Below, piece by piece: positions 22,946-34,108 of a stretch of 64,000 nucleotides of DNA; position 1 is the first letter of the stretch, and every line of letters begins with the position of its first letter. Location of the stretch: contig JAJTUP010000040.1 in the NCBI GenBank assembly GCA_021399435.1, forward strand, positions 496,001-560,000, given 5' to 3'. The stretch comes from Diaporthe sp. PMI_573. Lineage: Eukaryota > Ascomycota > Sordariomycetes > Diaporthales > Diaporthaceae. Made by a program: the position numbers and the translations under genes. The notes under the pieces were generated by a model that did no database searches, had not been told where the DNA came from, and was given only the letters and a program-made list of their open reading frames with translations.

Positions 22946-24049
22946 TCAGAGACTCCCCTGGTGATTATCTTCGACCAATTTGAGTACGCTTCCGATCCTG
23001 TCAGGCTGTACTCTTTCCCAGAGTGTGCCCAGCCCAAGGTCCCTTCCTCTCTTGTCCTCGACCCTAAACCACTCCTCAACAGTCCTAATACGATTGGGGT
23101 GAATCTCGTCGAGGAGGTCATAAGGCTTCACGAGGACCCCTTTGTTGTCGGGAGTGGTGTAACGAAACAGATTCCACCAACCCCTGAAGTTCTCCTGCCA
23201 CTTCATTGTGGATGGATCATTTGGGTCTGCGTTGTATGCCGAGGGGTTCTCGGCGTAGGGAATATGGGCAAAGTAGTGCTCAAAGCTCGTGTCAATGTAC
23301 TTGGCCGGTTTTCCAGTGACCTTCGCGAAAGCCTCTGCGAGCTTTTGGTACGGAACGGGCTCGATGGCCACATCAAGGTCCATCCCGCTTGCGCGGATCG
23401 GGTGGTCGAACAGCCATTTCACATAGTAACCGCAGTCGTTGAGCGCAACCTCGGGAATGGCCCCGTCTCCGAGGGGAACCCGCCAGGTGACGACACCATC
23501 TTCGATCCGTGGCGACGTCGGCGTGTTGGCGGAAATTGCCATCTCCATGTACGGGGCCGTTGAGAAAAGTGCGGCCTTCATGCCGTGGTGCTTGCTGACA
23601 TGTTCGTTCTCGGCGAGGATCCAGTCTCCGATCCGGCCCTTGCCGTCGACGTGACCGCACCGGAACTTGGGGTCATAGCCGCCCTTCTTGTAGCCGTAGG
23701 GCAGGTTGCCGTAGACATAGAACTTGATCCCTTCCTCGATTGCAAGCTCATACGCTCGCATCGACCAGTAAGTCTCGGTTTTCTCGCCGCAGTTGAACCC
23801 GTCGATGTTGACAAAAGCGCCCCAGGCACCGCGGAAAAGCGCTCTCAGGTTTTCTTCGGACGCGAATGAGCCCACCACAGGCTCCACAGCGCCAGGGGGG
23901 CCGTAGGCTTGGAGTTCCTTGAATCGAGCGCTGTTTGGATCACGGGTCAAGGCGCGGACCGTGTATTCGCCTGATTGAACCAGGTCTCTCACAACTGGGA
24001 TTCCTTGGGCTCCGGTAGCACCAATGATTGCAATAGTACGGGGGGCCAT
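22946..24049 (-). CDS. NmrA-like NAD(P)-binding Rossmann-fold protein
   Basis: 367 residues from an ATG at 24049, single exon, intact. The N-terminus IAIIGATGAQGIPVVRDLV is the Gly-rich dinucleotide loop of NmrA-like atypical short-chain dehydrogenases. VRALTRDPNS follows at the end of strand 2 and favours NADP binding. The chain has the family's usual length. NmrA-like proteins either sense the NADP/NAD balance or act as isoflavone-reductase-like enzymes; the sequence does not decide between them. The gene is GC-normal while the upstream flank (24050-25500) is AT-rich. No neighbouring biosynthetic gene supports a pathway role. Confidence 0.85.
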   Translation of the reverse strand: MAPRTIAIIGATGAQGIPVVRDLVQSGEYTVRALTRDPNSARFKELQAYGPPGAVEPVVGSFASEENLRALFRGAWGAFVNIDGFNCGEKTETYWSMRAYELAIEEGIKFYVYGNLPYGYKKGGYDPKFRCGHVDGKGRIGDWILAENEHVSKHHGMKAALFSTAPYMEMAISANTPTSPRIEDGVVTWRVPLGDGAIPEVALNDCGYYVKWLFDHPIRASGMDLDVAIEPVPYQKLAEAFAKVTGKPAKYIDTSFEHYFAHIPYAENPSAYNADPNDPSTMKWQENFRGWWNLFRYTTPDNKGVLVKPYDLLDEIHPNRIRTVEEWFRVEDKRGRDLGLGTLWERVQPDRIGSVLKLVEDNHQGSL

Positions 24050-25027
24050 TTTTTCGATGTACGTGAAAGACGTAACTTGAATGTTTAAGACTTGTGCTGG
24101 ATGTAGATTGACTGCTTTGAAGTGATGATAGAGCTCTTGGAGTCTTACGATACAACCAGACCTAAAGATTTATGAGCGAAAACAGATATACTTATATGTT
24201 CACACTGCTGTATAATGATGACTGCTTCATTAATCAGACCGGCTGACTTGGTTGATCAATCGGGGTGATTATGTTGATTATTACTAGACGAGCGGTAAAT
24301 AATATTGTTTATACCCAGGCAGAAAAGCTAGAAAATGAAACTTGCCCTATAGACGACCATAGAATCAGACAACATACTGGGAGCCCCATATAGAACTCGA
24401 AAGATAGTGAACAGATTACTACAGGTGCTTTAAACATTTATCCGGAAAGCCTGTCGCGCCAAGCCTCTTCAATCCGGTGTCCTGAATGGTACCGCCAAAG
24501 ATTTGTCGCGTCTCCGACGAACGCCTTTTCGGATTACTGATCTAAAAATGGAGGCAACGAAAACGGTGTGGTCTTGCTTCTTGAGGCTAGACTCTGGCCA
24601 TCTTTGTAACAAGCTCTTCCGATCCGACACGGATTACTAACAAATCAACGTCTGTAATGTTCAGACGCAAGCCTCGGCATGGTTGGTCTAGAGATTTAAC
24701 AGTACCATAAACGAACATTCAACGCGCTGGACAACTTCGCACTCGTTTGCACAGAAACAAGAGATCGTCATCTGTGAACCTCACTCACAAACGTTGCTTA
24801 CTGGTGATTCTTAGCCTCGCTATCTATGGCGGAATCCTAATTGCATCCCAGCGAGCAGTAATTAATATACCACAGTGAGACACCAGAAGGAGCTAGAGCG
24901 ATACTGGAAATACAAGCCAAGTCGTTAAGATGGGACAAGATGAGAGGGATAATGGATACTACAGACTGGTAGGTTAATCCGCATGGAAAATAGGCTTCAG
25001 GTTCTTACAAAGAAGCCATGATCTCTA
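24050..25027. other. AT-rich intergenic region
   Basis: No coding sequence on either strand. The proximal part should contain the promoter of the NmrA-like gene. TA-rich with few long G+C words, in keeping with old repeat-induced decay; no repeat family was recognised. Confidence 0.45.
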
Positions 25028-25350
25028 ACCTTAGTGTTTATAACGGTAAAATAGAAAGTAAGTATTATCCCCTGCCTACCCTATCTCAAGGCTTGTTCCT
25101 AACCTGGGTATTTTTTATGGTGAAATAGGAAGTAAGTATTACTCCCTGCCTACCCTATCTTAAGGCTTCTTTCTGATTTGGGTGTTTTTGATGGTAAAAT
25201 AGCTTGTAAGTATTACCCCCTGCCTACCCTATCTTAAGGCTTGTTCCTAACCTGGGTATCTTTGATGGTGAAACAGCTTGTAAGTGTTATCCCCTGCCTA
25301 CCCTTTCTTGAGGCTTGTTCCTAACCTGGGTGTTTCTAATGGTGACAGGG
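25028..25350 (+). repeat. 74-bp minisatellite, about 4.3 copies
   Basis: The marker CCTGCCTACCCT recurs at 25071, 25145, 25219 and 25293, exactly 74 bp apart. Units share GTAAGT at the front, CTTAAGGCTTGTTCCTAACC in the middle and a variable TTTTTGATGGTGAAA end. Copies differ by mostly C/T and A/G changes. Confidence 0.9.
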
Positions 25351-25662
25351 AAACAGCTGTACACCTCAAGCCAAGTGTTTTCTGAGAAACCGTCATTTAT
25401 GCATTTTCTTATTCTCTTGTGTGCGAAAAATCGTCGATAAATTATGCGCTGCTTGATTGACCTTGGCCGAAATTATAATTACGAGCCCCAAAAATTATTC
25501 CCTTCCTTACACTCATGCTGCTAAATCCTGTACACCCTGAGCTGTCTTCAATGATTTCTTCTTCTTCTCCCAATCTATCTTTGGTCCAAGGTCTCTATCC
25601 TCGTATCTACGAGGTCGGAGTTTCATCGGAGTCTTTTGCGCCTGCTCAGGCAATTAGCATTT

Positions 25663-26067
25663 TCAATTTTCAGATTTCAGTAATGATTTCCTTATAGTTG
25701 CGGCCCTCTTTTTAATGCACTCGTATCCTTGATAGAAGGGGGAGTTGGTATTGTACTCGCAGTTGGATTCAACGTGGTAAATGCAATTGCCACACTTTCC
25801 GTTGGCAATGCTCGGGCGGAAGATGCAGTAAAGGAAGGGGTAGTTGACGTTCGCGAGACTGTCGTTTCCTTTAAAGTCAGTGTAAGGGCAAACGGTACCC
25901 GCGTACCTCTTGGCACGCAAAGGAGCCAACGCAAGGTCAGGGGTTCCATGATGAAGGTATATTCGGGTTCTCGCGCTGATGATTGGTTGGTCCCTACACT
26001 TGGCAGGGCCAAAGACAGGCGCGACTGGTGACAGGCTGACAAACCCATTCATACTAGGATGGTGCAT
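25663..26067 (-). other. Cysteine-containing open frame, possible gene fragment
   Basis: 134 codons. The last two thirds look protein-like: VCPYTDFKGNDSL, PFLYCIFRPSIANGKCGNCI, SNCEYNTNSPFYQGYECIKK. The C-x2-C followed by a later C-E-Y is reminiscent of the cysteine pattern in the DUF3716-like gene at 49977-50961. No start, intron or domain can be fixed, and the opposite strand is also open, so this remains a candidate only. Confidence 0.25.
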
Positions 26068-28447
26068 GGAAAGTTTGAAACTCAGCAGTATTAACCAGAC
26101 ATAGGCATTGGCGTAGGGATGTTCCTGTGTTTGACAAGGTAGTAAATATCAAAAATTTGAAGCTCGAAAACGAGGCGAGTATTCGTTGTATTGGCTCACG
26201 AGGCTCTGCGCCATCAAAATTCGTGGCAGTGTCGTCGATGCGCCTGAACCGACTACCGATCAAACTCACCTTGGGTCTCGGACGGGCTTGCGTGCACGAG
26301 GATGGTTGCGAAAATGGGGCGGACAAATTGCCCCATGGGCCGAAAAGAACGTTGGGGTGTGTGTTCAGAGGGGTTTCTTGGTGGATTTAAAATGTGATGG
26401 GTCGGTTGCCGTCACTATAAGACCATCACGGATGAGCTTGGTTGCGCCAAAGCAAACGGGCTCTAGGACCGCGGGAGACTATGCTTGTTGTCCATGGATC
26501 GGCGGACCGCCGCGTGACAGTTCGGGCCGAGCGCGTGGCTTTTGACTTTTTGATGATCTTTAAAGCGCACTAGCCGCTCTAATACAATGGCAATGAAGCC
26601 TTGCTGTACTCCCCCTCGTGATTTAACGCGTAGCTAGGGTTTCACTGTGAGAAGTGAGAATCGACAGCAACGGCCCCCTTTCCCTGAGTAGGTTAATTGC
26701 AATGTTCTTCAGCCACAGGTCCATCTCAGGACGCTTATGCCCGTTGTGATGACACAAAGCTGAACACACCGTGATGGAATTTGTCTATTTCCGAGAAGCT
26801 GATATACGCATTTTTGAACGACAAACAAGTATGTAGCTCTCCAATGATACCACGATGTAGACATTGTACCACCAAGTGCCAAATGAAAATGCGGTCAGAA
26901 GACCTCGACTTACTTGTCTCCAGGAATGGGCGTGTGGATTCGTCACCGTACCATGGATACACTCAGGCGGAGCATTGATCGCATTGTCCTCCTCTCAAGC
27001 CTTGACATAGACGGCATCGCCAGCCTCTAGTGCCTGTCATCCGCGCAGTTGAAATGACACGAATGCCACGTATACTCGTAAGCCTATTTCCATCAATGGG
27101 TCCGAGTCCTCGACCTCGAATACCATTGTGGACATGTGTGGACACATATTGGGCAATGATATCCTGCCAAAAGAGAGATGTGATAGACCAACACGTGCTC
27201 AAGCTAGAGTGGTATCGATCGCCGACTCTTGCCCAAGTCCATCGTCCTCTTTCTCCACGCAAACCTGTTTCTAAGCTCCCAGGAACACACGGTTCAAGAA
27301 ATAAACCACGCTACTCATATATGCCCCTCTGATCATTCATAACATTGTCTTTCAAAGCGCAGAATCTGCTGGTGGGCTTCGAACTTGGAGCTAGAAGACT
27401 GTAATCGCAAGTAACGACGAGACTGCGAATTGAGACAGCAAGTTGCGATTTCGTCTTCTATCGCCTCAGTCACTAATATCTAAGGTTCTTAAACATTCTA
27501 CAGTACCATGACTCTTCGTCTTCCTTTCCCAGGTCACCTTAGACAAGATGTACCTCGGGTCGGAACGTTCGAGAGTACACAAAGCGAACCCACAGATCAT
27601 CATCAACTCTCCTCATGGTTGTACAGCACAAAGTCTTCCATCTCATTGATTTACTTATTTATTAATTAAAAGTACCCCAATAAAGTTTCTATACAAACAC
27701 ACACTTTGAGTACTTTTTGAGTACTTCATTTTTTAGCGTATACTATTGACTTTAGTGTAGCGACCAAGCTGGATATATATACGGTCTAGAGTTAAAAATA
27801 GAGAATTTCAAATCGGTTTAAACTTTAAACGACTTGAATCAGAGCATTCTTTGTATTTCTATCTAACCGTCAAAATAAGCGTTACTGCAAGGGTAGAATG
27901 ACAAAAATAAAAGCATTCATTTATAGTACAATACTCGACTTACAGAACACTTCCAGAGAAATACCCTCACCTGTCAGAAGAAATCTAAGTCGTGCCTATT
28001 ACCCTTTTGCTCTTTTCTATTTATCCGCAGCGGTACTCCTAAGCGTCTAATTGGAAATGTCATTATCTATATAAACTAGTGGTAGCTATGGCGCTGTGAA
28101 AAAGCCAAGGACAGAACAGAACCCTTTCGCAGGCGAACTATAAAAGCAGCCTTCTAGATCCTGGCCGGAGGGAAGGGTCCTTGAGAATGGCGTGGTCCAT
28201 CACTGGACATGGAAGTGTAAAAGCATTTCTTCTCTATGGGTTAAACCTCTTCGGGCTTAGTGGCAGGAATTTGGTCGTCATTAGGACCAATAGGACTCAC
28301 ATAGTACGGTTTATGATCAGCTACGGAAGAGAACCAAGGGTGGCCGCTGTTCAGTGATAGCAGGTAAAGGAACACTACAACGGCTTCTCATCCGTCCCAC
28401 TCAGCAATTTCCCGATACATCCACCTCTCCAGCCTCACAACCCGGCC
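26068..28447. other. AT-rich region without recognisable genes
   Basis: Short open frames only. From about 27600 the sequence is strongly AT-rich with TA dinucleotide runs, GAGTACTT repeats at about 27704-27727 and TTAATTAAA tracts. No RNA gene or transposon terminus recognised. Confidence 0.4.
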
Positions 28448-28631
28448 ATGTCTATGGATACGAGCCACCCGCGCACTCCTCAGACGCCTAAAACCCTAAA
28501 TACTTCTGCTTCCATGGACGGCTACGCTCCTCCCCTGCCGCAGCCCTCCGGCAGAGGCTCATATCCCATGATGCACAACCCCTACCAACACCAGCAGTCT
28601 TACGCGACCTCCTCTGCTATGTACAACTTTG
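28448..28631 (+). pseudogene. Orphan first exon of a Pro/Gln/Tyr-rich protein
   Basis: Starts at ATG 28448 with MSMDTSHPRTPQTPKT and runs through SMDGYAPPLPQPSGRGSYPM and HNPYQHQQSYATSSAMYNF. A GTATGT donor follows immediately at 28632, so the conserved-looking part behaves as a first exon. No matching downstream exon is visible; read-through stops at 28672. The composition recalls the N-terminal region of fungal transcription factors. It is GC-normal in an AT-rich setting. Confidence 0.4.
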
Positions 28632-28678
28632 GTATGTCTAGGTGGCCCCAACACGGCGGCTGCATGAAATAAGGAAAC

Positions 28679-29275
28679 GTGTCACAACAATCTCGCAATA
28701 TCTACCTTCAGCCTGTTTCTGATTTCCATATTCTTGTTCCTGAAACAAAACGTGAAGACATTAGACAGTATAAGAAGCTCTATCTTACTTTTGACCAGGC
28801 TCGGATTGATATCTTTCCAAACGTTTTTACTTCGAGACACCTCTTGCCCATGATGAAATCAAGCACTGAAAATGACCTTCCTCTCTATCTGGATGATATT
28901 GCTATATACCTTCTGATAATCGGGAGTGTAGTGTTTATTCTTTACCTCCACCGTCTTTGCTCGATTCTCCATCGACTGCTATTAACCTATATTATTTTCG
29001 CATGCATTCGACATCTTCGTACTCCGCCTCTATTTCCATCTGCGACTTGGACAGATGCGTCTAGGGGCGAAGCGATTCTCGTTGTATCTTTACTGATTTC
29101 TAACATAATACCGTACTTGCTGACTATTGACACTGTTAATCGAAAGTCTGGCCTACTTTCTCTGCTGAATATGGTTCTTGTATCGCTCGGAGGTAGACGC
29201 AACCTCATCACAGAGTACTTGGAATTGCCTGTATCGATAAACAATCTTTTCTTTCTAAGTTGGCTTCCGTCTTAG
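28679..29275 (+). pseudogene. Decayed ferric-reductase-like membrane protein fragment
   Basis: 198 open codons without ATG (GTG first). Two hydrophobic segments lie at about residues 72-108 and 128-145. The end, KSGLLSLLNMVLVSLGGRRN followed by LITEYLELPVSINNLFF, matches the 'RaGllallNl.plflGGRtn.ladfLgv.l.tyyl' pattern of fungal ferric-reductase-like proteins. The flavin and NAD modules that should follow are absent. AT-rich codon use and aberrant residues suggest decay by repeat-induced mutation. It is in the same frame as the orphan exon upstream but unrelated to it. Confidence 0.4.
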
Positions 29276-30600
29276 ACATTTCTAAAAGACTGTGGACTTT
29301 AAAGTAGATCGATGGAACTCTAAGTCCTTATTACACTCAGAAAACCGAACTATCGAGTTCTGAGAGGAAGCTACTTATGCTCAAAACTGTATCTTTAGAA
29401 TGACAATAGAATAGCGTTCAAAATAACAAAGCACAAATAGACTTGGCGCAAAAAAAGGTTTGTAATACAAAGCGTTGCAACATGAATTGAAACACCGTTC
29501 ATACAGTAGTATCCATGATCTCACGGAATGCCTTGAGCTCCTCCGCGGAGCGGGCCACGAGCTCATCGTGATAATGTGTCTTTAGGTTGATTGGATGTGA
29601 TGATCACTTGTTTCCGAGTCCTCTAAACCTGAGTAACCAAAGGGTTTATGTTCGGAATACGTAACAAGGCGGTTGATTGAGCAATAAGGGTTCTGACAAT
29701 GATCACAGCCGATGAAGGCTATTCAAGTGGTGAATGCTTGGATACTTAGATTGACTGCTGAAGAGCTGTCCATACTATCTAGCTATCTGGTAATGAGCGT
29801 GTCCTTATATGTTCATCTCTTCATTCGTCGTTGGTGATGGACCGTATGGACCGCTCGTCGACTTGCGCGGTCCAGCCTTGCAGTCGCCTGGACCGCCCGT
29901 TGGTCCTGTCGGTCCACCCTGGTCAGTGGGTCCCTGACCCTAACCCTGGCCTTGGCATGCCTTCCTGACTTCGCCCTCAAGTGCCTGCGGGGTTGCGTCG
30001 TGGCATCTGATTCTGATTGCCGGGGTCATCCAAACGGGTCCCCTGGGTGCCATCGTGTTGGCTCATAACATTGGACTTTCCAACTGATCCAAACAGGCCA
30101 CGTCGATGTACGTCCCAAAGCGACCGCATTGTGTCCTCATGGTAGTCAAGTAATCCATGGCGAGAAGCTCTGCATGTTTGATAGAGTCATCCTTGCTTCC
30201 ATTTGACGGCTTGATACATCGCATGAGCTGACTACATCGTTAAACCCATTATAGGCATAAATCACAGGCTTAAGATGAGCCTGATAGGATTTTGATTATC
30301 AAGTCCCGCTCGTCTTCGTCCACGTCTGCTCTTGATTATATCCTCTGTCAGGCGGCCCGCGAGTACGGTCGTCAAAGTGAGACCCACCTGCCAGGCCTAG
30401 TCGGTGGCACTTGGCCGCAATCCAAATATGTTTCAGTGCTTGTCGAGAACAGCGAGATCCGATTTCCACAGTCTCCTCGCCAGTGGAACAACCAGGTTCA
30501 ATGGCAACCGGGCTGTTCAGCCTGTACTTTGGGGCGCCTACAATACAGACCACAAGTCCATTGAGGTTTACTTCAAATTGGCGGCTTCGTCCATTCCAAA
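29276..30600. other. Region without recognisable genes; GGACCG-rich tract and dispersed repeat
   Basis: At 29838-29940 the motif GGACCG/CGGTCC recurs about every 15-20 bp; read on the minus strand it gives Gly-Pro-rich sequence but in a short window only. One CCCTAACCCT occurs at about 29937, too short to be telomeric. The diverged repeat shared with 11753-11803 lies at 30000-30050. Confidence 0.4.
30000..30050 (+). repeat. Dispersed repeat, copy 2
   Basis: Matches 11753-11803; the shared core is TGCCGGGGTCA-Y-C-Y-AAACGGGTCCCCT. Confidence 0.5.
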
Positions 30601-30980
30601 AGCGCACGGTACCACATCAAGTACTTTAATTCATCGAAAAACCTTCAACTACATACTGTACGGTACATTATAGATCCGTACTATACAATACATGCACTAT
30701 ACTCTGAGTATTTTAGAGCATTTATGGATACAGTACTTCCATTTCATGCCGTACATTCTCCCGGCTGAAATACCGTACCTGGAGAAATAACATGCCTGGT
30801 CGAGTTTTCGACTTTCGCAGCGATAAAATACGGTACTGTACATATGTCCTCTTGTAGGTCTGAGAGGTTGGTGAGAAAGTGCTGAGTTAAAAATAGGAAG
30901 AGTTGGTTAAGAACACCTCAATGCACCAAGAGTTGGATGTCTATATAAATATGCAAAGCCCAGCAACGCTGTACCGTATA
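30600..30980. promoter_or_regulatory. Cluster of TACGGTA/TACCGTA motifs and TATA box upstream of the small coiled-coil gene
   Basis: TACGGTA or its complement occurs at about 30659, 30771, 30829 and 30971, with related GTAC words between. A TATA-type element (TATATAAATA) lies at about 30942, about 120 bp before the ATG at 31064. The same motif in the form TACCGTACTGTA recurs upstream of the MFS gene. Confidence 0.35.
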
Positions 30981-31063
30981 CTACGAGACATGTTGCAACG
31001 ATTCATTTCAGCTTGCTATACTTTGCAGTACCAACGTTACGTTATCAAATATTAAAGGCTTTC

Positions 31064-31505
31064 ATGGATAGTTCCGAGAATTTCAAAGACTGGCCAGCTT
31101 TACCAAGCCTAGCCGACGATGGGTGGAAAGGCAATTACGAGCAAGATTTCTCAAATTTCCTCAATCAACAGCCTTTCCCTGCTGATGACATCCAGTAAGG
31201 CCAGGGGGAACCTTTCGTTGATTAACTTCTACGAGATTTTGAAGTACCAACTAATGGTTCAAATGACTATCAGATCGCGACTTGCCCTATTCGAACAGTC
31301 ACTTCAAAATATTGAGAATAGCACAAAGGAGGCTTCCGGAAAAATAGACCAGCTAACAAGCCAATTTAGCAAAGTCGAAGAAGTTCTAGAATCTCTTAAA
31401 TCGGGAATGAGCGCCTTTACAAAATCCTTGTCTGACCTCCTACGACCTTTCTATAATTGGACCGCGGACAGGATGGCAGGCAATACGATTTCAGAACCTG
31501 TTTAA
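31064..31505 (+). CDS. Small two-exon coiled-coil protein
   Basis: Exon 1 31064-31194 (MDSSENFKDWPALPSL...), 79-nt intron 31195-31273 with GTAAGG donor, an ACTAAT branch-like site and ATCAG acceptor, exon 2 31274-31505; the phase agrees (2/1) and the product is 120 residues. Exon 1 is acidic and Trp/Phe-containing. Exon 2 is a long amphipathic helix (RLALFEQSLQNIENSTKEAS, then KVEEVLESLKSGMSAFTKSL) with heptad character. No signal peptide or membrane segment. An intact spliced frame within AT-rich DNA, with a TATA box at a normal distance, argues for a real gene. Function not recognised. Confidence 0.5.
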
Positions 31506-32562
31506 GCCGGGTAAAGCTGCTTGTATCAAAGCTATCATATCTGGTCGGAGCCCGTCGTGTCAGACATATAGATACCGATATACACGTCATAGGTTCTCAG
31601 CACCGCTGTCGCTCACGTAGGAAAACTGCACAGTGGAGTCCTAAAAACACGATATTCTTTGAAAAAGTACTTCTTGGTGGTCGAGGATGTTATGATACAG
31701 CACATGTTATCAAAGTAACATTTGACTTTCCACGATTGCGGGGAGACGTTCATGATATCTCGGTTGCTCTGCTACACTCACCGCACTAGTCTTCAAATCT
31801 GGTCTACAAAAAAACTTTTTTAGGCAACTTCCGAGCAGTCTCTCCAAATGCCCTCCAACAAGCTTTTGATGTAGGGGCGCCAGTATGTGCATCGTATATA
31901 GAGTTGATTTGCTTTCTCCACTCTTTCCGGTTTTCTTTGTCTGCGCTCCATTAGCGGCCGCGCCCCTCGCAGCGCTTCCATTCTGTTTTCTTGGGAGTAG
32001 AAGTGCTGTGTCGAGTGCATCCTGAATTGCCTCGTTCTGCCTAACTTTCGCGCTTGGTTTTTTGCGGGCTTTGTCGTGGGCGAACACCATGATCTTCACC
32101 TTCCGACGTGACCGTGATCGCGTCTTCAACTCCCATCCCAGGAGTCTGGGACGCGCCTGGCCGTCTCATCCTGCCTCCTTGCCACGCATGAGTCTAAGCC
32201 AATGAAAATCGAGAGAATGCGCAGTCTATTTTACTTCACTCATATTCTAGTTTTGTTCCATGATACTCGAATCAACTTTCCATTACTGAGCTTCTTCCAG
32301 CCGATTGAGCGAATCAGAGTCGCTTTCCTTTATCTCCCCGTGTTCAGGTGGAACACTGAGGAATATCCTAGTTTTCAGGTATTCCTCAGACTTCGCAGGA
32401 GAATTTGGCGAATCTGTTACATCCCGATTAGCATGTATGAAAAGGTTAATAACTCTTATGCCCAAACAATTTGTATATGTGTTTAAAGCAAGGTTAAATC
32501 TGGCGTTAATTACATCTAGATTACCCTTACACTCACGACGAATTCTGAATGGGATTCATAGA
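31506..32562. other. Region without recognisable genes
   Basis: An open frame at 31710-32129 on the minus strand is Lys/Arg-rich at its start but has no motif. Other frames are short. Nothing assigned. Confidence 0.4.
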
Positions 32563-32757
32563 TTAACCACAGTCCATGGTGTCGTAGCCGGCAGCCGTTG
32601 TGTAGTCAGATGTAGGGTTTGGCACGCCCTCCGGAGCCATGAACTTCTCGAACGCCGTTATGAGCCGCTCTTTAAGGCGTGATGCCACACCGCCTTCGTC
32701 CTTTGGCAAGGGGTGATTTGACTCGCTCTTGAAAAAACCCCTCTCCCACAAAGACAT
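32563..32757 (-). other. Short protein-like open frame next to a hAT end
   Basis: 64 codons with regular protein character (VASRLKERLITAFEKF, then MAPEGVPNPTSDYTT), starting 24 bp from the hAT terminus at 32781. It may be the tail of a gene disrupted by that insertion. No family recognised. Confidence 0.25.
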
Positions 32758-32780
32758 ACACCCACAAACATACTTAAGAG

Positions 32781-33520
32781 CAGACTTGCCTATCCTGATA
32801 TGCTATCCTGATATCATCTCTGCTATCCTGCTATATCCGATATGATATATATCGGATATCGGATAAAGCTAGGGCCCCTTATCCTGATATCAGGATAGAT
32901 ATCAGGATAAGCTGCCGACTCCGATTGGCCAGATTTCATCATATCGGTTGATAAGAAGCTACTTTGTGTTTGCGGAGTCTTTAAATCTCTCAACTTTACC
33001 GCCTAACTCAAGTGTGCAGATAATATGCTCTATTATTTCGAGCCTCTACTATCTTAATTATGGCCTCTTCCTCACATCAACCTGCGGATTGCACCTCACA
33101 GTCTCAGATGAGTATTGATCCTGCTGTCGACGCAGAGTCAGCACCATCTGAGGTCCTGAACTTCGATTGCATATTCCGCGCGACATATCCGAATAAGGGC
33201 CAGGTAGGACCATCAGGGAAGCGCAGAACGAAGGGAGCAGTGGTCTATGAATGTCTTCTTTGTTCCTCTGATCAGGCCTGATCAAATCCGAAACGAGACA
33301 ACGCCATATACCATGCGAAGCGCAAACACAGCGACATCATTAACTCTTCGGATAATACGGTACTGGAACGATCATCAGACATTGGTCCTCCTTTAAAGCA
33401 AGCTAGGCTCGGCGATTATTATACAGCAAACCCATCAGAACCAGCCCTCCGCAGAGTGTTCAATCCCCAGCGCTATACTGAGAGCATGGTTGCCCTTCTC
33501 ACACGTCGTCGACTGCCCGC
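32781..33520 (+). mobile_element. 5' end and BED-finger region of a third hAT (interrupted)
   Basis: CAGACTTGCC at 32781 is a hAT-like terminus. At 32788-32915 TATCCTGATAT units recur in both orientations, forming palindromes such as TATCCTGATATCAGGATA. The coding frame starts at 33060 and reaches a BED-like finger (VVYECLLC ... HAKRKH), but a TGA at 33279-33281 interrupts it; the same frame then continues (NPKRDNAIYHAKRKHSDII) to about 33516 (ALLTRRRLP). CGA-to-TGA decay is plausible. The rest of the transposase lies at 36070-37120, after a block of foreign sequence. Confidence 0.65.
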
Positions 33521-34108
33521 AAGCAAACGGTCGGCACTCAGCACCACAAGCCCGGCCTCGACAAGTACACGGCGGCCACTACCGATAATGTTTATCAGGA
33601 CGGCTCGGCCGCGGACGAGCCAGACCTACCATACGCTAATGGAGAAACTCTGGCTGAAGACCATCCATTTATACAATTCAAGTGCGATGCTGTCAGGAAA
33701 ACCTTGGAGGAGTTTTCTTTATGGAAGGCTAGGCGGAGGGAGCTAAATGCCGAACGGGCGCAACGGAGTGTCTACATGGACTATGGTTATTGGACGGCAT
33801 GTCCTGCGGGCGAGGATGCAATGCGTGGCGACGAGGCAGGCAAGGGCAAGGGCAAGCAGGAAGATGCCGCATCCCCACTGCCGGACGAGGACGACAACGA
33901 ATCGGTTGCGTCGCCCCCTCCCCAGTCGGACTACTTTCCCGGCTGGACGCCTGAGGCGACATTTGACTGGGCCTCCGAGATCACCGGTGGGGACGACGGG
34001 TCAAGGGGAAAGGAAAGGCGGCTGGGGGACGGTGCAGCCTCGTGTGATGGAGTTGATATTGGCGCTGGTGACCTCAACGGGACGAGGCGGGACGGGGACG
34101 GGAAATAA
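33521..34108 (+). other. Unassigned coding-like fragment between hAT and Copia parts
   Basis: One frame stays open from about 33520 to 34108 and is protein-like: DKYTAATTDNVYQDGSAADE, KCDAVRKTLEEFSLWKARRR, YWTACPAGEDAMRG, then an acidic Pro/Ser-rich stretch and SDYFPGWTPEATFDWASEI. No known domain. It does not continue the hAT, so it is either part of the inserted retroelement or captured host sequence. Confidence 0.3.

Noticed and set aside
22961..23869. Plus-strand ORFs opposite the NmrA-like gene
   Set aside because: They are antisense shadows of a well-supported 367-residue gene.
29838..29940. Collagen-like Gly-Pro protein on the minus strand from GGACCG repeats
   Set aside because: The frame is short, lacks a start and regular Gly-X-Y spacing; better described as a repeated DNA motif.
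29930..29945. CCCTAACCCT as telomeric repeat
   Set aside because: Only about one and a half units; no array and no chromosome end nearby.
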